Assembly: GCF_951230165.1 (NCBI RefSeq)
Contig: NZ_CATNVB010000013.1
Coordinates: forward strand, 1-33,186
DNA length: 33,186 bases
Direction: 5' to 3'
DNA from: Lentilactobacillus sp. Marseille-Q4993
GTDB taxonomy: Bacteria; Bacillota; Bacilli; Lactobacillales; Lactobacillaceae
In this document: piece after piece, positions 1-8,737 of the stretch
How the letters are laid out: every line of letters starts with the position of its first letter
How positions within the stretch are numbered: the first letter of the stretch is position 1
Position numbers and translations under genes: made by a program
Notes under the pieces: model-generated
Databases searched by the model: none
The model's input: only the letters and a program-made list of their open reading frames with translations
Told to the model about the DNA's origin: nothing

Positions 1-21
1 GGTAAGATGCTTGTAGTGGCT

Positions 22-94
22 CATAGCTAGATTCCTTTCATGATTGTTTTCGCAAACATCATTTTACAGGAATCCAGCTATGGGTCCTTTTTTT
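22..94 (+). terminator. Long hairpin with T-run upstream of the aldo/keto reductase
   Basis: Arms at 22-36 and 68-82 pair with one G-U position, an inner imperfect pair (about 40-63) extends the stem, and seven T follow at 88-94. This is the form of an intrinsic terminator reading rightward, probably ending a gene that lies left of the window. It sits only about 60 bases before the reductase start, so leader attenuation cannot be excluded, but I see no riboswitch signature. Confidence 0.6.
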
Positions 95-152
95 AGTCAC
101 TGTTGCACTTAAATTGTAAATTCAAGTCCAAAATAAAAAAAGAGGAATAATA

Positions 153-1121
153 ATGAAATATAGAAACCTGGGAAAGCAAGGAATCAAAGTCAGTGAACTA
201 GCTCTAGGTAGCTGGATGACAGATGTAAGTAGTGATGAAAAGCAACAACTAGCATCCCAAAGTATCGAAGAAGCATATCGTAACGGTATTAATTTTTTTG
301 ACTGTGCCGATGCATATAGTGGTGGAGCTGCAGAAAGATTTTTAGGCAAAACCTTAACTCAGTTTCCCCGCAAAGAAATCGTCTTATCAAGTAAGGTTTA
401 CTTTGCAACTGGTGACGGGATAAACGATCGTGGCCTTTCTAGAAAACACATTATGGAGTCGATTGACCAGTCATTGAAAAATCTCCAGACTGATTATCTT
501 GATCTTTACTTCTGTCACCGATTTGACCCCAATACCCCATTAGAAGAAACCCTAACCGCTTTGAGTAATCTGGTTGATCAAGGAAAAATTATCTACTACG
601 GAGTTAGTGAATGGCGGCCCGTCCAGATTTTAGAGGCTCAACTGATAATCGAACGGTTGGGTCTGCACCCCATGAGTGTTGTGCAACCCCAATATAATAT
701 GTTTGACCGTTACATTGAACATGAATTAATGGACGTTTGCGAAAAACTAGGATTGGGCATCGTCCCTTTCTCTCCACTATCACAAGGCTTGCTCACTGGA
801 AAGTACCGTAAGAACCAGCAAATTCCCGACGGATCGAGAGCAACATATCAGGATCAAATTCAAGCTTTACTCACAGATGATAACTTAGATAAAGTCGAAG
901 AACTCGTTAAAATGGCTGCCGAACTTAATACTGATTTGGCGACTTTCTCACTAGCTTGGGCATTAAGGGATCATCGCATTTCTAGTTTAATCACTGGTGC
1001 TTCGAAGCCAACTCAACTCACTAATAACTTAAAGGCGATTGATTTAGACATTCCAGAAGACTATTTCAAGCGAATCGATAAGTTGTTTGGATTTAAAAAA
1101 TTTAGTCGAAAAATTGGATAA
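153..1121 (+). CDS. Aldo/keto reductase, Kv-beta-like (AKR6) subgroup
   Basis: A 322-residue NAD(P)H-dependent oxidoreductase with the full length of the TIM-barrel aldo/keto reductase family. Visible family marks are the N-terminal YRNLGKQGIKVSELALGSW, the catalytic stretch FFDCADAYSGG (Asp50, Tyr55), Lys81 in SSKVYF, and His121 in the CHRFD motif that is typical of the potassium-channel beta-subunit-like branch. The C-terminal half carries the cofactor-binding pattern around SSLITGASKPTQL. The start is well supported by AGAGGA six bases upstream of the ATG. It stands alone between an upstream terminator and a downstream terminator-like repeat. The physiological carbonyl substrate cannot be read from sequence; general aldehyde or ketone detoxification is the usual guess. 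Confidence 0.9.
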   Translation: MKYRNLGKQGIKVSELALGSWMTDVSSDEKQQLASQSIEEAYRNGINFFDCADAYSGGAAERFLGKTLTQFPRKEIVLSSKVYFATGDGINDRGLSRKHIMESIDQSLKNLQTDYLDLYFCHRFDPNTPLEETLTALSNLVDQGKIIYYGVSEWRPVQILEAQLIIERLGLHPMSVVQPQYNMFDRYIEHELMDVCEKLGLGIVPFSPLSQGLLTGKYRKNQQIPDGSRATYQDQIQALLTDDNLDKVEELVKMAAELNTDLATFSLAWALRDHRISSLITGASKPTQLTNNLKAIDLDIPEDYFKRIDKLFGFKKFSRKIG

Positions 1122-1136
1122 TACAAAGAACAATGC

Positions 1137-1282
1137 GACTAGGACATAACTGAGCGCATTGAAAAAAGGCAATGATATTTCATTTTCATGAAAAATTATC
1201 GTTGCCTTTTTGCTTGTATCCAATTTATTGCGGGGGGACGACAAAATCATCTTCTTATGCTTTTTAACGTCTATACTCCCAT
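1137..1282. repeat. Decayed copy of intergenic palindromic repeat; bidirectional terminator
   Basis: This stretch starts with GACTAGGACATAAC and ends with ACTCCCAT, matching the edges of the intact element at 17415-17651, but the middle hairpin is missing and the last one has decayed (GGGGGGACGAC at 1231-1241 and GTCTATACTCCC no longer pair well). The first hairpin survives: arms about 1168-1182 and 1189-1206 flanked by six A on the left and five T on the right. It can therefore terminate transcription from both the aldo/keto reductase (+) and the opp operon (-), which converge here. Confidence 0.65.
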
Positions 1283-1310
1283 ATTAAGTTGCAATCAACC
1301 TTGAAACTAC

Positions 1311-1340
1311 AAAACGAACCCGCATCTGCGAGTTCGTTTT
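1311..1340 (-). terminator. Hairpin after oppA
   Basis: AAAACGAAC at 1311-1319 pairs with GTTCGTTTT at 1332-1340, with an inner CGC/GCG pair. It begins 26 bases past the oppA stop. The T-tract that follows on the minus strand is short and interrupted, so the decayed repeat beyond it may act as a second terminator. Confidence 0.6.
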
Positions 1341-1365
1341 GGAAAACCTATTTATTCACCTGAAA

Positions 1366-3153
1366 CTATTTTGGTGAGTTAGCTGTTAATTGAAGCTTAG
1401 ACCACATAAAGCTATCATCAGGTGATGTACTATAATTCTTAACTCGGTGGTTAACTGGAGTGAACGAGTAGTTGAAGTCATCAGGAATGTATGCAGCTTC
1501 TTCATTCATATACTTTTGCCATGCCTTAAATTGCTTAACACGGTAATTAGTGTTCCAAGCTTTTTCGTTGTTCATGTTGTTCATCAACTCAGTGTTCTTC
1601 TTAGATACAAAGTGACCCATGTTAAATGGTGCGTCTTCACCATAGAGGTGAGTTGGTGTTGGTTCTGATGAAGTTGACCATGCAGCACTAAACACATCGA
1701 TCTTGTTTTGCTTTGGTGCCTGAATTGTTGAATAGAAACTATTCATTTCCATTGGTTTACCAGTGGCCATCTTAACGTTCAAGCCAAGCTTGTGCCATTG
1801 TTGCAAACTGTATTGGTAAATAGCTTCACGGGCTGAGTTACTTGACATTGCTCCAAAGTAAATTGTGAGTTTTTTACCATTTGGTTGAACTCTCCACTTG
1901 CCTTTCTTCTTGTAACCGGCCTTATCTAGCAAGCTCTTAGCCTTCTTCATGTTGTACTTGAACCCAGGGTTTGACTTATCCCAGTACTTCTTAAAGACAG
2001 GTGGTAGCAACGTGTTTGCTTGCCATGACATCCCGTGATACATCTTCTTGTACGCTGAGTTCAAATCAAGCGCATATGCCATTGCCTTCCGAAGGTTCTT
2101 ATTACCCATCTTAGCATTCTTATCCATGACGTTCTTACCGGTCTTAGTATCAAAGTGACCAAGGTTAAAGCCAAGGTAGCCATAACTCAAGGCTGGTGAA
2201 CCAACGATGGTATATGACTTAAGCTTCTTGATATCTGGATACTGACTTCCCGCTAAACTTCCTAAAGCAAAATCATACTTCTTTGCCTTAAATGCAGCGG
2301 TAACGTTAGAAGTTGAAACAACTTGAATCGTAATGCTCTTGATCTTTGGCTTTGGACCATAGTAATACTGGTTAGGAACCCAAGTAGTAGACTCACCTTG
2401 AACTTGGCTCTTCAACTTGTATGGACCAACAAAGACAGGGTTCTTACGAACAGCGTCTGACGAAGCCAACTTTGCGATTGAAATATTTTTAATGTGGTGA
2501 TAAGGAACAACTGAACCCCAAATAAATGAGTTACCGGCGTACGACATTGCTGGTGATAACTTACTAAATTGAATCTTTACAACCTTACCATTTTGGCCAT
2601 CGGGATATGTAATTCCTGAAATGGTCTTGGCTTTACCAGCGTGGTAAGCTTCCATTCCTTTGATTCGATTAAAATCAGCAGAATATTGTTGGGAAGTGGT
2701 GTTCTTGTTTGCCAAAACCTCATAAGCATACTCGACATCCTTAGCAATAACTGGTTTGCCGTCTGACCATTTAGCTTTCTTATTAATTGTGATAGTTGCG
2801 GTGTTATCTTTCCGATTAAGCTTTTGATTAGCCAAACCACCGTCAACAATCTTGTAGTTCTTATCAGTATTGAAGAGACCTTCTGCGCCACCTGGAGCGT
2901 AGACGTCAGCATCTTCAGCGTTATCCTGTAAAACTGACAGGGTAATTCCCTTAAATGGCGCATCGTTAACTTCCGCTAACTTCAATGTTGAATTATTTCC
3001 TGAAGCTGACCCCTTCGCACTGTATGAAGATGGTAGCTTAACATTACTTTCTGGTGCAGCACTCTTGTCGCTCGAACCACTCTTTCCACACGCTGCTAGT
3101 GCAAATGCGGAAAGAAGAACGGCACCGGCTGTGGCCCATTTCCTTTTGCTCAT
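1366..3153 (-). CDS. oppA: Oligopeptide ABC transporter substrate-binding lipoprotein
   Basis: A 595-residue SBP_bac_5-family peptide-binding protein anchored in the outer leaflet of the membrane. The N-terminus MSKRKW is followed by a hydrophobic stretch and the lipobox LAAC, giving a lipidated Cys22; a Ser/Lys-rich linker leads into the binding domain. The frame can be read five codons further upstream (from 3168), but that start lies on top of the GGAGGAG site, which is correctly spaced for the ATG at 3153. It is the last gene of oppDFBCA, 92 bases after oppC, and is followed by a terminator. It captures extracellular peptides and hands them to OppBC. OppA proteins vary in peptide preference, which is not predictable here. 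Confidence 0.95.
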   Translation of the reverse strand: MSKRKWATAGAVLLSAFALAACGKSGSSDKSAAPESNVKLPSSYSAKGSASGNNSTLKLAEVNDAPFKGITLSVLQDNAEDADVYAPGGAEGLFNTDKNYKIVDGGLANQKLNRKDNTATITINKKAKWSDGKPVIAKDVEYAYEVLANKNTTSQQYSADFNRIKGMEAYHAGKAKTISGITYPDGQNGKVVKIQFSKLSPAMSYAGNSFIWGSVVPYHHIKNISIAKLASSDAVRKNPVFVGPYKLKSQVQGESTTWVPNQYYYGPKPKIKSITIQVVSTSNVTAAFKAKKYDFALGSLAGSQYPDIKKLKSYTIVGSPALSYGYLGFNLGHFDTKTGKNVMDKNAKMGNKNLRKAMAYALDLNSAYKKMYHGMSWQANTLLPPVFKKYWDKSNPGFKYNMKKAKSLLDKAGYKKKGKWRVQPNGKKLTIYFGAMSSNSAREAIYQYSLQQWHKLGLNVKMATGKPMEMNSFYSTIQAPKQNKIDVFSAAWSTSSEPTPTHLYGEDAPFNMGHFVSKKNTELMNNMNNEKAWNTNYRVKQFKAWQKYMNEEAAYIPDDFNYSFTPVNHRVKNYSTSPDDSFMWSKLQLTANSPK

Positions 3154-3245
3154 ATTGAACTCCTCCATTTCAATTCGAAACTATTTCTAAAACAACCCTA
3201 ATCACGTATTTGATCTGCGCATCATCACCTTAAAAGACTTTTATT

Positions 3246-4196
3246 CTATTTTTCAGTTGCCCGGCGTTGTGAAGCATTCGAAGATCTTCGAATAACTTGA
3301 CCAATGTAACTGATTGATAAACACAAAATAATAATTTCTAACGCAGCGGGTAACCAAGTCCACCAGTATTGAGTGATGTTTTCTGGATCGTTGGCGTTAG
3401 CAATTAACGTACCAAGTGACGGGGTTCCAAGTGGCAACCCAAATCCCAAATATGAAAGCCCCGTTTCAACCCCGATATTCTCCGCAAACGAAAGGGTCGT
3501 ATCAACAATGATCAAAGACGAGATGTTTGGCATGATTTCGCGAAAGATAATCTTCCAGTTGCTGGTACCTAACGTTTTAGATGCCCTAACATAATCCTTC
3601 TGAGTTTCTGCCAAAGTACGTGAGCGAATCAATCGCGACGTCCCCATCCAATAAAACGCGGATAAGATCAAAGTCAAAGTAATCGCATTATAGTGTGGAA
3701 TTATCGTCACAATAACAATAATTGTCATCAACATTGGAATAATCATCATAAAGTCATATACCCGTTGCATAACCAAATCAGCTTTGCCACCAAAGTATCC
3801 GGAGGTTAACCCCCAGAAAATTCCCCATGATGATGAAATAACTGTCAACCCAATAGCAATACTGATTGAATTTCTAGAACCAATAATCAGTTGTTGCCCA
3901 ATTGACCGACCACCTGAGTCTGAACCAAGAAATGATCCCGATTGAAATGGTTTGTTGTAAAAATTCATGATATCGGTAGCCATTACTTTATGAACATTAA
4001 GAAACATAGAGGCAATGATTACGAATAGCACAAAAGCAACTAAGATAAACAATGAAATCAATGCTGGTTTATCAGCTTTGAACTCATTCCACATAATTCG
4101 ACTACGAGATGGAGTTGCCTCTTCGGCAGCTTCTTTTTCGAGTCGTTTTAAATCGTCTTCCGAAATATCACTAACTCTTCCTGTTTTTTTATCCAC
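3246..4196 (-). CDS. oppC: Oligopeptide ABC transporter permease OppC
   Basis: A 316-residue inner-membrane permease with a charged cytoplasmic N-terminus (about 45 residues), a first membrane helix, then the binding-protein-dependent transport domain. The EAA-like loop that contacts the ATPases is visible around DYVRASKTLGTSNWKIIFRE followed by IMPN. The longest frame starts at GTG 4205, but that codon is fused to the AGGAGG site; GTG at 4196 has an eight-base spacer and gives MDKKTGRVSD, so I prefer it. The ribosome binding site overlaps the stop codon of oppB, which implies translational coupling. It forms the channel with OppB. Confidence 0.92.
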   Translation of the reverse strand: MDKKTGRVSDISEDDLKRLEKEAAEEATPSRSRIMWNEFKADKPALISLFILVAFVLFVIIASMFLNVHKVMATDIMNFYNKPFQSGSFLGSDSGGRSIGQQLIIGSRNSISIAIGLTVISSSWGIFWGLTSGYFGGKADLVMQRVYDFMMIIPMLMTIIVIVTIIPHYNAITLTLILSAFYWMGTSRLIRSRTLAETQKDYVRASKTLGTSNWKIIFREIMPNISSLIIVDTTLSFAENIGVETGLSYLGFGLPLGTPSLGTLIANANDPENITQYWWTWLPAALEIIILCLSISYIGQVIRRSSNASQRRATEK

Positions 4197-4208
4197 CTGA
4201 GACACCTC

Positions 4209-5168
4209 CTACTCAATTCGAACTCTAGGATCAACCACACTGAGAATAATGTCAGATAGAAGTGTTCCTAGTAAGTTCAAGAATCCATACAACAACACCA
4301 GTGCGGTGATGACTGTATAATCACGATAATTAATAGCGTTCAAGAACAGCAATCCCATACCTGGATAAGAGAAAACCATTTCGGTAAAAATCGAACCGCC
4401 TAGCAAACCAGTGATTGAATACCCAGCAAATGCCGCAATTGGTAACAATGAATTTCTAAAGATGTGATGTTTGTAAATATCCTTCATTGGTACCCCTTTG
4501 GAGCGAGCAGTTCGAACGTAATCGGAGTGTTTAGCATCAATAACTTCTGATCTTAGGTACTGAACAACATTAACGGTTCCAAACAAAGCACCTAAAAGAC
4601 CAGGTAGGATGATATGCCCCAATCTAGAGAGTATCGTACCTCCCAATCCACTCGCGGTTGATGAAACCGAACCACTAGTTGGGAAGATATTTAGCCCGTA
4701 ACCAAAAATCCAAATTCCAATAACTAAAACAACGAAGAACGGAATTGACATTGTTACGTAGGTGTAAACCCGAACAACCGTATCTTGCCACTTACCTTCA
4801 TGACGACCAGCGTAAATTCCTAGAGGCAACGCAATGAAGTACGTTAAAAGCATCGTAAATATTGCTAGCCACAAAGTGTTAGCACCCCGTTGCTTGATCA
4901 AATCCATAACCGGTTCTTGATACTCGTAACTCATTCCTAAATCACCGTGGAACAAATGAACCACCCAGTTCCAGTACTGTTGGTACCAAGGGTCATAAAG
5001 GCCATTGATTTTCATTAAGTGGTGAATCTGAGCGGGATCAGCTTTAGGGTTGATTGAACCCGTGAACGGATCGCCGGGCATTGCCTTGGCAAGTAAAAAC
5101 ACCAAAACACTGAGGACAATCAGCTCGGGAATCATAATCAGAACTCTTCGCAAAATTGTTTTCCACAT
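4209..5168 (-). CDS. oppB: Oligopeptide ABC transporter permease OppB
   Basis: A 319-residue permease of the DppB/OppB family with about six membrane helices. It opens with the typical MWKTILRRVLIMIPELIVLS first helix and has the periplasmic-facing GDLGMSY segment. The EAA loop is seen at DYVRTARSKGVPMKDIYKHH. Its ATG overlaps the oppF stop by one base (TAATG), with GGAGG ten bases upstream inside oppF, so translation is probably coupled. It pairs with OppC to form the membrane channel for peptide import. Confidence 0.94.
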   Translation of the reverse strand: MWKTILRRVLIMIPELIVLSVLVFLLAKAMPGDPFTGSINPKADPAQIHHLMKINGLYDPWYQQYWNWVVHLFHGDLGMSYEYQEPVMDLIKQRGANTLWLAIFTMLLTYFIALPLGIYAGRHEGKWQDTVVRVYTYVTMSIPFFVVLVIGIWIFGYGLNIFPTSGSVSSTASGLGGTILSRLGHIILPGLLGALFGTVNVVQYLRSEVIDAKHSDYVRTARSKGVPMKDIYKHHIFRNSLLPIAAFAGYSITGLLGGSIFTEMVFSYPGMGLLFLNAINYRDYTVITALVLLYGFLNLLGTLLSDIILSVVDPRVRIE

Positions 5169-6130
5169 TATCCGTTCACCTCCCCTTGCTTGTTAAGCGA
5201 TTCTTTAGGTAACGCAACAAAGTGCGTATCACTAATTTGGACTAATGGAAATGCCAATCCATCAGCATCGTAATACTGAGATTGTTCATTTTGGTACTCT
5301 TGTTCGATCTTTAACCGACGTTCACGGTTCTGTTCCCGATTATTAACGTTTGTTTCGGGAATGGCCGCTAACAACCGTTTGGTGTAAATATGTTGAGGAT
5401 TGTCATAAATATCGTCCCGGGTTCCAACCTCAACTAACCGCCCACGGTGCATAATAGCAATCTTGTCACACATATGACGAACAACTCCCAAATCATGGGA
5501 AATGAATAGATATGAAATGTTAAATTCACGTTGAATTTTTTTCATAAAGTTAAGCACCTGAGCCTGAACGGAAAGGTCCAAAGCGGATACGGGTTCGTCA
5601 GCAATTATTAAGCTAGGATCAGTTGCAACTGCCCTGGCAACCCCGATTCGTTGCCGTTGCCCACCTGAGAATTGGTGAGGGTATTTATAAAGAGCATCTG
5701 GATCAAGGCCAACAATATCAAGGAGCTGTAAAACCCGAAGCTTTTCTTCATCTTTACTTAAATGTTCAAAGTTCCGAAGGGGTTCCGCAATAATATCTTC
5801 AATTCGTTTGCGCGGATTAAGACTAGACATTGAATCTTGAAAAATCATTTGAACGGCTTCATCGTATTTAAGTTGTTTCCGATGAGTTCGTTTGGTAACA
5901 TCTTTCCCCTTATAAAGAATCGAACCAGATGTAATTTCTTCAAGGCCGATAATCGCCTTACCAGTCGTTGACTTACCAGAACCTGATTCACCAACTAGGC
6001 CAATGGTTTCGCCTTCCTCAATTGAGAAGCTAACACCATCGACAGCCTTAACGTTATCAACCACGCGGTTAAAGAAACCGCCTCGAATGGGATAGTGGAC
6101 CTTTAAGTTTTTTACTTCAATTAAGCTCAT
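5168..6130 (-). CDS. oppF: Oligopeptide ABC transporter ATPase OppF
   Basis: A 320-residue ABC ATPase. The Walker A motif GESGSGKST lies at residues 47-55, the signature is FSGGQRQR, and Walker B is LIIADEPVSALD, with the switch histidine in FISHDLGV. The C-terminal extension after residue 250 is the oligopeptide/dipeptide-type tail that is found only in this subfamily. The ATG overlaps the oppD stop by four bases (ATGA), and AGGAGGG lies nine bases upstream. With OppD it forms the ATP-hydrolysing heterodimer that powers peptide uptake. Confidence 0.95.
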   Translation of the reverse strand: MSLIEVKNLKVHYPIRGGFFNRVVDNVKAVDGVSFSIEEGETIGLVGESGSGKSTTGKAIIGLEEITSGSILYKGKDVTKRTHRKQLKYDEAVQMIFQDSMSSLNPRKRIEDIIAEPLRNFEHLSKDEEKLRVLQLLDIVGLDPDALYKYPHQFSGGQRQRIGVARAVATDPSLIIADEPVSALDLSVQAQVLNFMKKIQREFNISYLFISHDLGVVRHMCDKIAIMHRGRLVEVGTRDDIYDNPQHIYTKRLLAAIPETNVNNREQNRERRLKIEQEYQNEQSQYYDADGLAFPLVQISDTHFVALPKESLNKQGEVNG

Positions 6131-7143
6131 GAGAGGATACCCTCCTCATCCGGAAATTTAAATACTTTATAGCAGGTACATCTAACAAAGTGGCCATCTT
6201 CGACCTCGTGCATTGTTGGGTTTTCTTCGTGAGCATCTGCTGGGACCCAAGGAATTCTTGGAGCAAACCGATCACCGGTTGTTGGCATCTTCTGTAAAGA
6301 AGGCACCATTCCTTTGATAACGTATAGCTCGTCATTATATGTATCACGCTGAGGCATTGATCTTAACAGTGAGCGGGTATATGGATGCTTGGGTTCATTG
6401 AAAATTTGAGCAGCCGTTCCAAGTTCGACGATTTGACCAGCATACATAACGGCAACTCGGTCAGCAGTTTCAGCAACAACTCCCAAATCATGGGTAATCA
6501 GAATAATTCCAGCGTGGTTTTCCTTCTGAATATCCCGTAACACATCAAGGATTTGGGCCTGAATAGTAACATCAAGAGCGGTGGTTGGCTCGTCTGCGAT
6601 AATTAAATCTGGCTTGCAAGCAATCGCAATTGCAATTACAATTCTTTGCCTCATTCCACCTGATAATTGATGAGGAAATTGGTGAGCAGTCCGCTCTGGA
6701 TTATCGATTCCAACTTGATTGAGCAATTCAATAACCCTATCATGACGCTGAGTTGAATTCATATCAGTGTGATAAATCAACACTTCTTGGATTTGATCTT
6801 CCACTCGCTTTAATGGGTTCAGTGCAGACAATGGGTCCTGAAAAATCATTCCAATTTTTTTACCCCTAATCTTGTCATACCCAGCCTCATCGAGCTTAGC
6901 AAGGTCTTGGCCTTCGAAATCAATCTCACCAGAAATCTGGGTTTCGCTTGGATCATGAAGCCCCATAACCGTTGTTGCTAATGTACTTTTTCCACACCCC
7001 GACTCACCAACAATGGCAAGAATCTCATCTGGGTGGACCTCAAGATCAACATTGGAAACTGCGTCGTAATATTTTCCGTTAATTTTGAAGGCAGTCGATA
7101 CATCGTTGATCGTTAATAATTTATCGCTGTCGTTATTTAACAT
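6127..7143 (-). CDS. oppD: Oligopeptide ABC transporter ATPase OppD
   Basis: A 338-residue ABC ATPase and first gene of the opp operon. Walker A GESGCGKST is at residues 46-54, the signature LSGGMRQR at 160-167, and Walker B LIIADEPTTALD at about 180-191. The C-terminal oligo_HPY region ends in a Cys-containing segment (FVRCTCYKVFKFP). In related OppD/DppD proteins a Cys-rich tail of this kind can bind an Fe-S cluster; only two cysteines are visible in this stretch, so I would not claim a cluster. The start has GGAGG with an eight-base spacer and is preceded by a good promoter at 7190-7218. Confidence 0.95.
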   Translation of the reverse strand: MLNNDSDKLLTINDVSTAFKINGKYYDAVSNVDLEVHPDEILAIVGESGCGKSTLATTVMGLHDPSETQISGEIDFEGQDLAKLDEAGYDKIRGKKIGMIFQDPLSALNPLKRVEDQIQEVLIYHTDMNSTQRHDRVIELLNQVGIDNPERTAHQFPHQLSGGMRQRIVIAIAIACKPDLIIADEPTTALDVTIQAQILDVLRDIQKENHAGIILITHDLGVVAETADRVAVMYAGQIVELGTAAQIFNEPKHPYTRSLLRSMPQRDTYNDELYVIKGMVPSLQKMPTTGDRFAPRIPWVPADAHEENPTMHEVEDGHFVRCTCYKVFKFPDEEGILS

Positions 7144-7189
7144 CTAAAAAGCCTCCACGGATTATTTTTAATTCATATATTAATTACTA

Positions 7190-7218
7190 ATAATAATTAG
7201 TTGTAGTCTAATTATCAA
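7190..7218 (-). promoter_or_regulatory. Sigma-A-type promoter for oppDFBCA
   Basis: On the minus strand TTGATA (7218-7213) and TATTAT (7195-7190) are separated by 17 bases. It lies about 45 bases before the oppD start. The surrounding DNA is very AT-rich with several copies of CTAATTA, which could be operator half-sites, but no known box is matched convincingly. Confidence 0.65.
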
Positions 7219-7311
7219 GAGTATTTTCTAATTAAATTTTAATTTATAGTTGCTATTACGTTTTGCTTAATCTGTTCATAAGCGTTGTCATGGCCATGTT
7301 ATTTCTACAAA

Positions 7312-7352
7312 TATAAAAAGAACCTTCAATTCAGCATGCAAATTGAAGGTTC
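7312..7352 (-). terminator. Terminator after the GPH transporter
   Basis: A perfect 12-bp stem (7320-7331 with 7341-7352), nine-base loop, then a T-rich tail on the minus strand at 7319-7312. It ends the YagU-GPH transcript and isolates it from opp. Confidence 0.85.
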
Positions 7353-7381
7353 ATATAAACAAGATTATTATTTGAATTTAC

Positions 7382-8719
7382 TTATTTTGTTAGTTTTGTC
7401 CTAATGGCATCATTCATCTTCGATTCCGGATAAAGCTCAATCAACACCAATAGGATTGCATAAATGATTAAGGGAATCCACACATAATTCAAATTGATCA
7501 TTGAAATCGTGCCTGCGTTTTGAGCTACATTTGGCTCATAACCAGACATGTTAAACAGGCCTGCAGTAATTAGGCCGCCAATGCCCAGCCCCAGGTTCAC
7601 GCCAAAATCATTACTAGACGAGAAAAATCCCTCTGCTTGAACTCCCAGAGTAACTCCATATCTAATCGTATCCGCTAGCATAATCGACACCAACCCAACA
7701 ATCATTCCTTGTCCCATACTATTAATAAACGTGGCTGAAAAGATGATTGCTAACACCTTGGTGTGAACTCCAACTGCTAATACTAACTGACCGATAACTG
7801 CGGTAATCATCCCCAACCGCATCGTTTTTCGATTACCAATCCGAGCAGCAATCGTTGGAATCAGTAGTACCCCAATCAATGAGGAGAAAGTGAACCCATT
7901 CGCAATTGAAACCAAATTGGCGTCATTAAAGACGTACTTAAAGTAGTAAACCGTCGTTTGATTTTTAATCGCTGTAACTAGCCAGAAACACAGAATTATG
8001 GCAGATAAAATTAGCCACGGTTTATTTTTAACTGCTACCTTAATAACTTTACTTATCGGTTCATGGGCAATCTCCTTAACCGTGTACCGTTCCTTAATAT
8101 GGAAGAAAGTGTTTAAAATCAAGATTACAGAAATAATTGAAAATAGCACCATAGTGGCTAAAAATCCCTTTTGGTCATTACCTTTGCCAAAAAAGCTTAC
8201 TAATGGCAACGTAAAGACCGCCACAATAATTTGAACCGAACTACCAAAGAACTGGCGGATCACCCCTAATAGCGTAATTTCTCGCTGATTACGAGATAAT
8301 GTTGGCAGGACCGAAGTAATCGGTAAGTTGACAGTAGTGTAGAGGAATCCCAGTCCTAAGTACGTGAAGTAGGCCCACGCCAGTTTGCCACCCGGGCTAA
8401 AACCAGGCGTCACAAAAGTGAGAATTGCAAACAGCGCGTAGGGAACCGCATACCACAAAAAAAACGGTCGACTTTTGCCAAACCGAGAGTGGGTTCGATC
8501 AATCATCATCCCCACCACTGGGCTTTCAATCACATCAGCAATTCGCGCAATCAAGAATAGCAAGGCAACCGCACCGGCAGTTAACCCAAAGATATCAGTG
8601 TAAAAATACAGCAAATACGTTGTCATAACTTGAAAAACCAAGTTGTCAGCTGCATCACTCAGACCATAGCTGATTCGCTCTGGCCACTTGGTTTGCCAAG
8701 AATGGTCCCTAATTTGCAT
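7382..8719 (-). CDS. Glycoside-pentoside-hexuronide (GPH) cation symporter, MFS superfamily
   Basis: A 445-residue, about 12-helix sugar transporter. The N-terminal SYGLSDAADNLVFQVMTTYL, the cytoplasmic loop MIDRTHSRFGKSRPF after helix 2, and overall length match the MelB/XylP-like GPH family, which imports glycosides or pentosides with Na+ or H+. Upstream in-frame GTG (8728) and ATG (8725) codons overlap the AAGGTG site, so the ATG at 8719, eight bases from AGG, is the better start (MQIRDHSW). It lies 18 bases after the YagU-like gene and is probably co-transcribed. There is no IIA-like domain and no neighbouring sugar-utilisation enzyme or regulator, so the substrate is open. Confidence 0.88.
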   Translation of the reverse strand: MQIRDHSWQTKWPERISYGLSDAADNLVFQVMTTYLLYFYTDIFGLTAGAVALLFLIARIADVIESPVVGMMIDRTHSRFGKSRPFFLWYAVPYALFAILTFVTPGFSPGGKLAWAYFTYLGLGFLYTTVNLPITSVLPTLSRNQREITLLGVIRQFFGSSVQIIVAVFTLPLVSFFGKGNDQKGFLATMVLFSIISVILILNTFFHIKERYTVKEIAHEPISKVIKVAVKNKPWLILSAIILCFWLVTAIKNQTTVYYFKYVFNDANLVSIANGFTFSSLIGVLLIPTIAARIGNRKTMRLGMITAVIGQLVLAVGVHTKVLAIIFSATFINSMGQGMIVGLVSIMLADTIRYGVTLGVQAEGFFSSSNDFGVNLGLGIGGLITAGLFNMSGYEPNVAQNAGTISMINLNYVWIPLIIYAILLVLIELYPESKMNDAIRTKLTK

Positions 8720-8737
8720 GACCATCACCTTCTATTA

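Noticed and set aside
22-150. Riboswitch or T-box before the aldo/keto reductase
   Set aside because: Only one long hairpin with a T-run is seen, with no T-box core or other conserved motif; a terminator of an upstream gene is simpler.
2577-2963. Minus-strand open frame of 128 residues
   Set aside because: Alternative frame inside oppA with unlikely amino-acid composition.
6127-7143. Fe-S cluster in the OppD tail
   Set aside because: Only two closely spaced cysteines are visible; this is too few to claim a cluster.
7219-7240. CodY box upstream of oppD
   Set aside because: The best match to AATTTTCWGAAAATT agrees at only about nine of fifteen positions in very AT-rich DNA.
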